Shown here one piece after another: positions 1 through 10,020 of a stretch of 64,000 nt of DNA. A program made the position numbers and the translations under genes. The notes beneath the pieces are model-generated. The model was not told where the DNA came from, did no database searches, and worked only from the letters and a program-made list of their open reading frames with translations. Numbering within the stretch: position 1 is the first letter of the stretch; every line of letters begins with the position of its first letter. This DNA comes from Porphyra umbilicalis (lineage: Eukaryota; Rhodophyta; Bangiophyceae; Bangiales; Bangiaceae), in assembly GCA_002049455.2 (NCBI GenBank), contig KV918851.1:186001-250000 (forward strand). The letters run 5' to 3'.

Positions 1-2952
1 TGGTCCGCCGTCGGCGGCTGCCGATGCAGTCTGGGGAGAGCCCCCATTGACGACCAAGTGACATACCCGAGGCAACCATCGTTGGCATGAAAAGAAAACC
101 TGTTGCTCAATTGTAGCGACGTCAAGAACGCGGTAGAAATGCAACTCAGGCACAGCTTCGGGCACAACTTGTGCCGCGTTCGCATCCGTCTGCGTCGGAG
201 GGGTTTGCAGCACGGCGATAGTGGCGCCTGCATGCACTTTGAAGAGATGGCGGTTGCTCTTTGCGCTCTTCCAGAATCTCAAAACCCTACCAGCAGCGTA
301 TTGGGTCCACAAAGTGCTGACGTGCGAGCATTGCTGCATTCCTCGTGTCGACCACGCCTCGGTACGCCTTTCAGGAAACCAAGAGCCAAATCCGAGCTTA
401 AGCTGAAGCACAGCTTCCGTTTCCTGTCCATTAGGGTCTGTCAGCCACTCCTGTGGAATGCCGTACTTTTTTGGAGCGGCAACAACCCTGGAAAGCATCT
501 CAGCATCCCTCCATCTCTGCATCGAGAAGCCAGCAGGATCATGGCTGTTGCTCCGCTCAATTTCTCTCTTGGAAACTTGATGGAACTTTTCGAACAGCAG
601 CTCGCATATGGCCGGCCCAATTTGAACAAGTGGCAGGGTCCGATAGAGAAGCTCGAGGACTCTGTGCACGCTTGGCTTTTCCCAGTTGATCCCTTTACTT
701 GTGAGGGAGGCGAGCTCCTTGAGCAGAGAACATCCCAACAGCTGTAGCGTGTGAACGGTTGGCTTGCAGCGGACGGCATTTTCCCCGTCGTTCCGAATTG
801 TTGGGCGGAAGAACAACGCGTTTGCAAACGCACGTAGAGCTTTAAGCGCCGCAAGAACCGACACAGCCAACGCCGGTAGAACGGTTTCTGAGTGCATGTC
901 ATCCAGCACTGTCGGAGCAATAGTGAGAAGAACAGCATAGTCGGACATGGACAAGGTTGTGCCACCCATCTTCTCTGGCTCAAAGGCCTTTAGAACGGTA
1001 TGTCGGGGTACATACCGGGAACACGCACGCATGTCATCCACAAACTCATCCCTTTGAAGGACTGAAAGCGCATTGTAAACCTGTTGAAGTAGCGGGCCGG
1101 CTAGATTGAAGAATAGCAGATGAGATGGCGCCACTATGACGTGCTCGTGGACGTCGAAGGATCCAGCCCCACGTGTCTCGGACAAACCCCTGAACTGGTC
1201 GCCAGGACCTTTCTGCATCCCGTGCAGCAAAAACGCTGCTTTTATGGTTGTCTCAGAGCTCAGGCCAGCACCAATGACAGCGCGCTGCACAGCAACAGTA
1301 CGTTCTTGAACGCGGGCTTATCGAGTGTCTCTGACGTCAAAAACCGTCGTGCTGCTCATCGCGCGCTCCTTTCTTTCAGAAGTCGTTTTTAGACCGACAA
1401 TATCGCAGCTAGTGCAGTGCTCCACGCCGGTAGCGCCAATTGTATTGGATAGCTTAGCTGCCATTGGAGAGTCAAAGATGCCGGCGGCAGGATAGATGTG
1501 CACCAGTGCATTTCTCACTGTAAAAGCGTCATACACTGTAATCCCCGTTTTGGAGGCGTGGCATAGGTCCTTGACAACGGCGGCTATCAATGGCGCGCTA
1601 GCAGCACCCGGCGGGAGATAAAACAACGGACGCACAGTTGAACTCCGAAAGTCAAGTGAGACAGATGTGTAGGCGCCATAGTGCCCCTCAACATCACCAC
1701 GCCGACGCTTCATGGTACCGTACTGGTCGCCATACCACGAGACAAATATCTTATACGGATCCTTCGACACGAGCTGGGTGTCTTCCCTGACGACAGCTAC
1801 ATCCACTTTCATGCTGGACACGGTGGATACAGCGTTCCATGCAATTGGAGCTCCCTCCTTGACACCCAGAACGCGCATGGCATGTATACTCCCGCACCTT
1901 GTGAATCGCGCAGTGAAAGTCCCGTTTCCCGTCAAGCATAAGGATAGTAGCGCCGGTCGAGCCGAATCTTCGGTCAGCATAAACGTGGCAGTCAAGTCTC
2001 CGACACGCAGAGCACGACCGGAGGCATATTCTGATGGCGACAAAGACACTTCGCCGTCTATGGCCATCCCCGTACTCTGTAGCTTGGCCTTGAGCCTCAC
2101 AGACGCCGATATGGCCATGGAGACAATGTCTCCGAGCGCGTAGAGCCTGCCGTCGAGTCTTATCTGACGCCGAAAGTTATAGCGCCCAGGATCGGTCGCC
2201 GCCACTGTCTGGAAGATCTCTGTTGGGCTTTCCACTGTCCCAAGCAATGCGTCACCCTCATCATGAAATATGGCGGCTGTCAATGAGTCGGCAAAGTCTC
2301 GCCTCACATGTTCTGAGAAGGTCGTGTACGTCACGACAACGTCAGGACGCGTCCTTGGTGACTTTCCTTTTCCCGACGGGAACTGCCTGGATGTGACCTG
2401 CTTTTTCACAGGTGCAGCTGCAAGCAGGAGCTTTGCTCTCACTTGCTGCAGACGCCACCGGGATAGCCACTTCTCTGTTGACGAGAAAGAGTTCTCTACG
2501 CTGCGCATGATGTCGTACTGTCTTATTGACAACCGTGCACGCCCATACAAATAACCGTAACAGAGCAGCTCCCGACGAGAAGAAAAGTTGGCACTGTCCT
2601 TCTCTGAAGGACTGGAGAACTCAGTGTCGGTCGTTGACGCGGATGGACTACTTTCGCCTTCGTCCACGTCCACGTCGCCACCGCCAAGAGAAGGCACGGG
2701 AGGAACCATAACAGGAAGCACGTGAGGGGCGATAAGTTCCGCCCCACCGTCACTCCCAGATCTAGAACCATTCATCTCAGCGCCGCCACGAGTGTTAGGC
2801 AACGAAGCGCATGAGGCTCCAGGGGCGCTAACATGAGCAGACGCTTGTCCCATAGTGTGACTAGGCACAGGCACAGGCTCATCACTCTCAAAAGAAAAGT
2901 AAGCGGACGCACGAGGTCCACGCTTCCGTCTCTTTGACCCATTCATGCCCAT
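1..2952 (-). pseudogene. CACTA/Tnp2-like transposase, runs off left edge, one in-frame stop
   Basis: One minus-strand frame stays open from the ATG at 2952 to base 1, except for a single TAA at 1318-1320. The text on both sides is coherent protein in the same frame, so this looks like one nonsense change rather than two genes. The N-terminal 120 residues are Ser/Gly/Pro-rich and low in complexity. The middle has the pattern DSPMAAKL...GVEHCTSCDIV just before the stop, resembling the 'aspartate, small helix, Cys-x2-Cys' block of Tnp2-type DDE transposases. Past the stop, HRVLELLYRTLPLVQIGPA followed by ELLFEKFHQVSKRE resembles the C-terminal helical part of the same families. The original start is TTG-proximal; I chose the first ATG (MGMNGSKRR). 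Kyakuja/Dileera/Zisupton-type elements are the main alternative. The 3' end lies outside the window. Confidence 0.6.
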
Positions 2953-3253
2953 AGCTCCGATCAACAGACTTGCTCTCTTTGACAGTGCCAGTAACTGGAC
3001 GGCGGACGGGCTCGACTGATGCGGCGGAAGGGGGTACAGGGAGCAGCCAACGGCCTGAGCACTCCAAGATGTTGCTTACATCTGAAGTGAGGGACCTCTC
3101 GGACCCGTCTGATGCCAGGCACGTCTGGTACACCTATTCGCAGGACGTGCGCCTGAGCTGTCGAGCGGATCGTCTTCCGAGGAGCCCACCTGAATGGGTT
3201 CAAGACCGCACTCGCAAAAGTCATGCCCTGCATGTCCAGCAGACAAGTTGAAC

Positions 3254-3606
3254 GGACCGTCCCAGGGGCTGTCCGTCAAACGGTCCGACGGACCGTTTGC
3301 CGACTGGTTGCGGTTAGTTCTGAGGACCGTCTCAAAGAACTATCCGCTGGGCCATGTCATAAGTGTCTGAGGATCAGCAAGAGTCGATCCATCCTGTTAA
3401 TACCCGATGACCATCGTGTTGACGGTCCCATACGCAACCAGGGACAGTCTGCGTGTCTGTTCAATCATCTGCTGTCGACAATCCTGGAACCGATGTAAGA
3501 CAATCTGGCGAACGGTCCTTCAGAAAATTCGATTTCGGAGTCAGAATTATTTAAGGAAGCAGCTCCGTCACGGTGTGCACGGTCCCCCAGTAACTCCGCG
3601 GTCCCC
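3254..3606. repeat. Cluster of subterminal-like motifs GGACCGT/ACGGTCC
   Basis: At least eight copies of GGACCGT or its reverse complement (some reduced to CGGTCC) occur in about 350 bases, in both orientations, directly upstream of the transposase start at 2952. Short motifs repeated in both orientations near an end are typical of subterminal transposase-binding sites in CACTA-type elements. I could not find the terminal inverted repeat, so the element's right end is undefined and may lie between about 3610 and 4440. Confidence 0.4.
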
Positions 3607-3611
3607 CCACG

Positions 3612-4440
3612 GTTGGGCTGAAACGCTAATATATGGATGGCGCGCCAAGCTGCTGGGCAGTCCTTCGTGAATTTCAATTTCATCTACCTCGGCGCGCCAA
3701 GTGCGTCGCACACGATACTGTACAGTTCAAATGTCAGAAACGGCGTCAGGCATAATCTGACATCGTTCATGTCAGGACAGAGAATGTGTCACCATGCACA
3801 TCCCGTTGCGAGGACCATGCACGACTATCCATGGGGCTCGAATCGCCCACCCTTTCCGCAGCCACCCCCCCCCCCCCTCCATGCCCCAGGGGGTTCCGGG
3901 GTGGCCGCCACACACATAAATACGAGTCCGCGAGCTCCCCCTGTGTGACAACGGGTAACTGGGGTCCGTCGACCACGTTTCTGCCCTCAGAAAACGTCTG
4001 AACAGTTCCCCGTCATCTGCGCTGTCTCAAAGCCCAAAATCGACCATGAGGTGCCCCCACGTCTATGTTTCATATGTGCGATGGTACGGCTACGCGCCGC
4101 ACAATAGTTGATTGCGAGGTCCATCAGCTACAACATGCCGCTATGTGGAGCTCAAGAGGACAACCGGAGCCAGTAGTTTGACAGATTTCCTGTACACCTC
4201 CACGTCTGACCTAGCGCAAAGCCAGTCGGGAGCGACACCGTCCCTCTCGACAAACGCCCTCACGGCCTCCCCCCATGTCAGTCTGAGTAAGTAGGATACG
4301 TTGAGCACGTTTCTGCTGTCAAAAAACGTCGATGATCAGTCCCTTGCTCTGGGCTATCCAGTCATGACCTCGCGCGCCAGTCAGTTATTGCCCGCATACA
4401 GTATCTGTTTGGCTGCGAGGAGTCACGGTCAGGACGGCGT
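3612..4440. other. Intergenic, no gene seen
   Basis: No reading frame here looks like protein. The stretch holds a C run at about 3867, two direct copies of GGCGCGCCAAG (near 3638 and 3692), and two similar segments with the core ACGTTTCTGC followed by TCAnAAAACGTC (near 3978 and 4307). These could belong to the end of the CACTA-like element, but the boundary cannot be set. Confidence 0.3.
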
Positions 4441-4528
4441 CTGATGAACGAGCTGGTGCAACCAAAGCAGCTGAACCGGAGGTGCCATATCAAACGAAAA
4501 AAAAAACACTACATGATGCCAAGAGGTC

Positions 4529-5851
4529 CTACCACCGTCCCCGCCCATACGCACCCCGCTGCGCCACGCGGTTCGATCCGCCCAGGTATCTCGAGAACGA
4601 CTGAAAGTCGGTCCACCCGCCCTTGTCCATTATCCAAGTGTCAGAAAGTCCCAAAGCCTTGTAGAGCTGGCACCCAGACCACTTCAGGGTGTGCGTGGCC
4701 AACAATTTGGGGTCAAGGACGCTACATGGCTCGTAGTACTCCCGTAACAGCTCCACAAAGGCGGGGGCAGACATTTTTCTGTCCGGATAGACACGCAGTC
4801 TGCCCCCTATCAGCCGGAAGGAGGGGAAAATGTATCCAGGAGCACCGCCACGCAGGCGCATCCAACAGGCAAAGGCCAACACGGGGTCAAATCTGTGCAA
4901 GACAAGGAAGACAGCAAAACAGACCTTGGTCAAAAAATGTTAGCAACAAAAATGAATCCATGCTAACAATGAGGAAATGAAAATTTCAGAAAATGGCATT
5001 TTAGGAACAGGAAAGCAACCAGCCAGGAAAAAAAAAACCAGAAGCAAAACGAAGGTGCCGTACCGTGGATCCAAGGACAGCGACGTCGGCCACGGCACTA
5101 GGTGGTGCACCTTGCGCTGGAAACTGTTCTTTGTAGAGGCCAGGCTGAAGCACGGGTGGAGCGACCCACCCTCCTCGGATCGCCCAAGGTGGCACGTCTC
5201 CACGTCGGTGAGCTCTTTGAACCGCAGCAGCATCGTCATCGCCATCTGCACACCGGCATGAAGCATGATGGCAAGGGGGTCGCAATCATGTAGGCGACGG
5301 CCGCGCAGGTTGCGGGCATGAAAGGCACAGATGTGCACCGGCTCGATCACATCCACCGACTCAGGGGCGGCGTCGCCCGTCCGCACGCGCGCCTTGTGGT
5401 GGTCGGTCTTGGTGCTTTTGACCTTGGAGGAGTTGGCGGGGTTGCCAGCCGTGTATGCCGGTAACCCGTTCACACTGCTCACCGACTGCCACGTGTCCTT
5501 GCCGCAGTCTGTGTTCTTGTCGTAGGAGGCGGCGATGGCTGCCACCAGCTGCCCCCCTAGGTCCTCCCCCAGCTTGAGGCTCTGGGTCCTGAAGATGTAG
5601 TACCTTGAGATGTTTCCAGGCGTGTTGGCGCTGAGAGACAGCGGCGGCAACGCTTGCACAGCCGTCCACTGAAGCCAGCCGTCCTTCCCGGTGATGAACC
5701 GTTCATAGGTCTTCAGGGTCGAGGAGGACTCGGCCTGCTCGTCCGCAAACGACAGGTTGACCTCGTCCGCGATGCCCAGCGGCGCAGCGCGTCTCGCCAT
5801 CTGCTGCATGGTTGCCGGGGGCCCGAAGGCGCCGCGCTTGCGACAACCCAT
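4529..5851 (-). CDS. Crypton-like tyrosine recombinase (two exons)
   Basis: Exon 1 runs from the ATG at 5851 to 5064; a GT-AG intron covers 5063-4893; exon 2 runs from 4892 to the stop at 4529. The junction codon restores an Arg and joins SLDP-R-FDPVLAF without a break, giving about 383 residues. The N-terminal part (STLKTYERFI...) looks like the SAM-like core-binding domain of tyrosine recombinases. The catalytic part shows LLRFKEL (first Arg box), ATHTLKWSG (the His-x-x-Arg/Lys box) and WIMDKGGWTDFQSFSRYL, with the probable nucleophilic Tyr in SRYL. There is no reverse transcriptase nearby, which favours a Crypton (a DNA transposon moved by its recombinase) over a DIRS element. A divergent partner gene begins 436 bases away. 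The intron and intact frame suggest the gene is not decayed. Confidence 0.65.
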
Positions 5852-6287
5852 AACAGGAAAAAGGACGGAGTGATAGGGTGTGGAGTGGCGTGGGGAAGGT
5901 GGAGGAGAGTGTCAAAAAAAACAGCGAGGCGCAGAGCCAGAAAGAACACAGCCAAAAGGATATGCGAGGGTTTGAGGGGGAAGGGGGCACAGACGCGGGT
6001 CAGCGGGGGATTGCAGATAGAACCGCATGTCGGATGGTTGGCGGGGGAAGGGGGCGGGCGGCGGCAGCCCTGTTTCCGCGGTTGCACAACGGCTACGGCA
6101 CCGCACAGCGCGCGCAGCAATCAACCACTCCATGGGCGCCTGAAAAGTAGACAGCCGCGTGTCAATCAGTATGTAGTTAGCTTGTGGCATTTGCTGGCTG
6201 GGTCTAGCCTTCGTTTTCCGCGTCCGCGCTTTGGCGCCAGTCCTCCGCGGACGAGCGCGCGAACGTCAACAGCTCCGCTATCTGCCC
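5852..6287. promoter_or_regulatory. Divergent intergenic region between recombinase and GCR1_C-like gene
   Basis: The recombinase starts at 5851 on the minus strand and the GCR1_C-like gene at about 6288 on the plus strand, so these 436 bases must carry both promoters. I see no clear TATA box; the region has purine-rich runs near 5890-6060. The promoter role is inferred only from gene orientation. Confidence 0.3.
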
Positions 6288-7172
6288 ATGACGGTCGCCG
6301 GCCCCCCCCTCCCCCTACCCTCCCTTCCACTACCTCCCCTCCCCCATCCTTCTGTGGTCCACTGCCGCTTCTTTCCGCAGACATCCTCCATGGAAGGCGA
6401 CGAGCTCGTCTACGAGCTGTACGCGCGCGTTTACAAGCCGAGCCCTCTGGTTCCTGACAACTTGGTGCTGTTCGAGGAGCAAGCTGCGGCCCCTTATGAC
6501 GGCACCTTGGGCCCGTGGATGGAGGAGGTCTTCCAGAAGGCCTTTGTTGCGGTGTCTGGCAACGCTGCCCGTTTGAACGCCCTGACTGCCCCCGCCCCAT
6601 TGATTCCCCCCTCGGAGCCGCTCCGCCCCCCGGCCGCGTGTTCCCCTTCGCCTTCTTGTTCTGCCCCCTCCCCCTTTCCATAAACTCGCTCATTCATCCC
6701 TACGCTCCCCTCTCAAGCCATTCCTTCCCCGCTTCTTCCCCCGCCTCCATCCGCTTCCATGCTCCACAAGGTTGTGACCACCCCAGCAGCGAGCAGACCG
6801 TCATCCTCTCCATCCTCGCCACTGGCCAACGTTTCGCCGTTGGCCCGGCAGCAGACGCGCGTGTCGCGATAGATATTGCCTAAGAGGCTCAGCACCGTCG
6901 ACGACGTGCTAAAGGCCTGGGAGGACGGGGACGACAAACTTCCTGCCATGAAGACGCTGGTTGGAAACCGGCACCCCAACCCAGCCATCCGGCTTGACCG
7001 GCCGGAGCGCAAACAGTTAGCTGACCACAAGCGTGTCGTTGATGCTGTACTGTGGCTGGGCCGCGCTTCTTTCAGAGAGCGGTACGAGATGGGCGGGCGT
7101 GGCAAGCCCCGGACGGTCCGTGACATTCTAGTGGTTTTGGAGAAGGAGGCCAAGGCCCTCAAAAAGAATTAA
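6288..7172 (+). CDS. Small GCR1_C-like DNA-binding protein (three or more exons)
   Basis: The likely start is ATG-ACG at 6288-6293, followed by a GT-AG intron 6294-6380 whose acceptor (CTTTCCGCAG) joins in frame to a Met-Glu-Gly-Asp-Glu stretch. Exon 2 encodes ELVYELYARVYKPSPL and runs to about 6560. The last exon, entered near 6886-6890, encodes RLSTVDDVLKAWEDGDDK, then a basic segment with R-x5-L-x2-HKRVVDAV, and ends KALKKN at 7172. The layout 'TVxDVLxxWxxG...R...RK/HKRVVDxI' matches the GCR1_C fold, which many Crypton recombinases carry as an extra DNA-binding domain. Here it sits on a separate, divergently read gene. The exon 2/3 boundaries are not fixed: a donor at 6552 (GTGTCT) is one option, and a small middle exon within 6740-6800 is possible. 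Confidence 0.5.
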
Positions 7173-7478
7173 AACCGGTTTTCCGAGGACGAGAGAGGCG
7201 GTGGTCACGAATGGTGGCGGCGGAGATGCCGTCCACCGTCGACGAGATGATGTGCCGGCAGCCGATTACAGACGGGTGACGCGTTTGGCAGACAAGACGG
7301 CGGCCGACGCCAGCCCAGCCCGTCCTGGCACGCCAAGGTTCTCGGCGACGAGCCGCACCGATCGCGTCGACGGGGTGCGCGGGGATGCGGTGGCAGTATT
7401 AGACGCCCTGCAGCGGAGGGACCCCCCACCCCGCCCACGCGGCGAGCGCCTCCGGCGCCGCCATCATCGGCACGCCGT

Positions 7479-9377
7479 CTACAAGCCCCGCCTACCGTGC
7501 GGACAGGGAGTCCGACACCCCCCCGGCGGCCGCGCCGCCGGAGCACCCGGGGTGGTGCTCCGCCGCTGCGGTAGTAGTGTCAGGCGGCCACAAGTCTCAC
7601 TGCGGCGGCAGAGGAAGCCACCTGTGCAGCTGCATGAGAGGCTCTTCGACGAAGACAAGGCGGAGGAAACGCTGAAAACGGTCCGTCGCCGGCGCTGGTC
7701 GCCGCCGCCGGCGACGCTTCTTCGTTGATGGCGTCGGGGGCAGGAGGAACCGGAGACACCCGCCGCGGGGGCCGAAGCGAGGGGCTTGGCTGCTGCCGTG
7801 GCAACAGAGGAAGCTGCTGCCGTGGCTCTTGGCCACCACGCGGATGGCATACTTGGCGCACACGGGCGCCAGGGGGTCGGTTGGCTCCCCCCCCGCCCCC
7901 GCCGCCGCCCCCGCCGCCACCCCCGCGTCCGCCTCGAGCAGCTCGTGGCGGAGGAGGATGCCCGGCGCCCCCCCGGGGGCTCCCCTCTCTCGCCCCCCCA
8001 CCGCCCGTCCGACCACCCCTCACACACGAGCTCCACCTGGTAGGGAAGCTCCTCGTGTAGCCGGTGTATCAGCTTCTCCCACAGCACGTGATCGACGCGC
8101 TCGCGCTCGGTCAAGCCGGACCAGCCCGTCGCGCACGGGGGGGGCGCCGGGTAGGCCCACTTTCCGGCTGATGCGCCCGCCGTGAGGGCGTCGCGGAGGG
8201 CGGCCACGCCCGGCGCGTCGGCCCGCCGCCCGCCCCTGCCGCCGCCGCCGCCGCCGCGGACGCCCGCCGCCGTGTAGTGCACTTCGGGGCGGAAGGCGGC
8301 GGCAAAGCCGGGGATGCCCTCGACGAGTGTCGCCGCAAAATCGAGCAGCACCCCGCGCTGGGAAGACCGCCGGTCGAGCTTTGAGAGGGCGAGGATGAGG
8401 GGGCGCGGGTGGGGGAGGGGGTCCCCCTCGAGGGGGGGGGGGGGGGGCGCTTGGGGGGGGGGGGGGTGCCCCCCGCGTCGGCTGCCGCCTCGGCAGCGGC
8501 GGCGGCGGCACGCGCCGCCGCCTTGGCAGCCACCGCCCGCTGGCGCGCGCGCGAGCCGCGCCGCCCGCCCCGGCGCCGGCGGCTCCCCCGCCTCCACCCC
8601 CCCCACGACGCCCTCGTGTCCCTCTTCCGTCTCCCCTTCCTGTGCCTCCCGCGCGCGCGCGGCGGCGAAGCAGCGTACGAGCTCCTCCCCCAACCGGACG
8701 GCGCGCGCGACGGCGCGCTCGCCCCCCCTCGCGTCAACCACGAGCACGACCGTCTCGGCGGCGGCGGCGGCGGCCCAGCCGGTGCGGGCCAACTCCCGCC
8801 ACCCCCGTTCGAGGGCGCGCCCCCCCCACCCGCGCCCGAGGATGCCCGGCGTGTCCATAGCAGCCGCCTGCGTGGCGCCCCCGTCGGTGAGGGCGCCGAT
8901 CACCGCCCGCCGCGTCGCGTTGACTCTGAGGAAGACGGCGGAGAGGCGGGTGCGGAGGAGGGCGTTGAGGACGGTGGATTTTCCCGCGTTGGGGGGCCCT
9001 CCAGCGCCGCGGTGGTGAAGCGGGGGGTGAAGGGGGGGGGGGGGGGTGCCGGCGGCGGCCGGGGAGGGCGGGGGGGGAGGGGATGGGGAGGTGAAGGCCG
9101 CCGTCGGGCCTAGGACCGACGCGGTCGTGGGTGCGAGTGGGGGGGGGCGCCGTGAAGGCGGCGGCGGGCCGCCGCGGGGGAGGCCGGTGGCCAGCCTGCG
9201 ACAGCCGGCAGGCGGGTGGGGTGGCAGGTGGGGCAGCGGGGGCGGCATGGTGACAGCGGGAGCCGCGCGGGGGAGAGTGCGGGAGAAAAACCTACAGAGG
9301 CGTGGCGCTTGGGAAGCAAGACCGGTCGGGTTCGTGGGAGGGGCGCCGTCCCACCACAGCAGAGACAGGGGGAGCAT
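7479..9377 (-). CDS. ERA: Era-family GTPase, probably organellar
   Basis: Era proteins are KH-domain GTPases that help mature the small ribosomal subunit rRNA. One frame carries, in order, an Arg- and Pro-rich N-terminus that could be a transit peptide; G1 GPPNAGKST (about 8974-9000); the Thr-containing switch NATRRAVIGALT; G3 MDTPGI (about 8845); G4 SKLD (about 8380), where the family usually has NKxD; and G5-like YTAAG. The start of the KH domain, LWEKLIHRLHEELPYQVEL (about 8030-8090), is highly typical. A long Gly/Ala/Pro-rich insertion separates G3 from G4. After about 7990 all three frames are open and low in complexity, so the C-terminus is uncertain; a KH-like continuation (GILLRHELLEAD) appears in a neighbouring frame. 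The many G/C runs make local sequence error plausible. Intronless as read. An ATG within the leader (VTMPPPLPH) is an alternative start. Confidence 0.7.
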   Translation of the reverse strand: MLPLSLLWWDGAPPTNPTGLASQAPRLCRFFSRTLPRAAPAVTMPPPLPHLPPHPPAGCRRLATGLPRGGPPPPSRRPPPLAPTTASVLGPTAAFTSPSPPPPPSPAAAGTPPPPLHPPLHHRGAGGPPNAGKSTVLNALLRTRLSAVFLRVNATRRAVIGALTDGGATQAAAMDTPGILGRGWGGRALERGWRELARTGWAAAAAAETVVLVVDARGGERAVARAVRLGEELVRCFAAARAREAQEGETEEGHEGVVGGVEAGEPPAPGRAARLARAPAGGGCQGGGACRRRRCRGGSRRGGHPPPPQAPPPPPLEGDPLPHPRPLILALSKLDRRSSQRGVLLDFAATLVEGIPGFAAAFRPEVHYTAAGVRGGGGGGRGGRRADAPGVAALRDALTAGASAGKWAYPAPPPCATGWSGLTERERVDHVLWEKLIHRLHEELPYQVELVCEGWSDGRWGGERGEPPGGRRASSSATSCSRRTRGWRRGRRRGRGGSQPTPWRPCAPSMPSAWWPRATAAASSVATAAAKPLASAPAAGVSGSSCPRRHQRRSVAGGGDQRRRRTVFSVSSALSSSKSLSCSCTGGFLCRRSETCGRLTLLPQRRSTTPGAPAARPPGGCRTPCPHGRRGL

Positions 9378-10020
9378 CCACCAGCAACGCGGGCGGAGGG
9401 GGCAACGCCAGCGGCCGGCCCCCGCGGCGTCCCGCCGGTCCTGAGGCGCGGCGGAGATCGGGGGGGGGGGCCGGATCTAGCATTCGCCCGCGTCTCGGTC
9501 CGAAACTTCGTGATCGTGCCCATCGTCGGGTCTGCGTGGCGCCGCGCCACGGCGCGCGGGCGCGCGGGTGCGGCGCGGGCGCGCGGGCGCCCTAGCGCCG
9601 CCCGCACGGCCCGTCGGCGACGCCACGGGGCGCCCGCGTGCGTCTGCAGTGGGCACCGGCGCGGCCGAGGCGGGTGGCTTCGCGCCGCCTCGCCGCCGAC
9701 GCTGTCGCGCGGCGGGCGCGGCGGGGCAGCCGCCGGCGGCCGGCGGGGCGCCCCGCAAGGCAGCTGGCGCGTCGCCCCTCGGGGGCGCTGTGGCCGCCGC
9801 CCCGCCACGAGCACGGGGGCCAACCGTGGGGGCGGTCGTGCCCCCGTGTGGGCGCCGCGAGCGCCCGCCCCGCGCGCCCCCCACCGCTGTCACCGACACT
9901 CCGCGGCAGAGCACCAGCACCGGGTTGCCAACACCGTTTTGTGATTTTCACGGCGCCGCGCACACCGCCCACCGCCGCCAGCCTCTGCTGCCCACGTCGC
10001 AGCAACCCTTCCCCCCCCCC
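9378..10020. other. Extreme-GC intergenic DNA
   Basis: About 640 bases of very GC-rich DNA upstream of the Era-like gene. Frames are open on both strands for compositional reasons, and none shows a recognisable domain. A 16-base C run lies at about 10011-10027. Confidence 0.3.

Noticed and set aside
103-747. Plus-strand frame near the left edge
   Set aside because: It is antisense to the coherent transposase frame on the minus strand.
4560-4580. tRNA B-box-like GGTTCGATCC
   Set aside because: It lies within recombinase coding sequence and no cloverleaf can be drawn around it.
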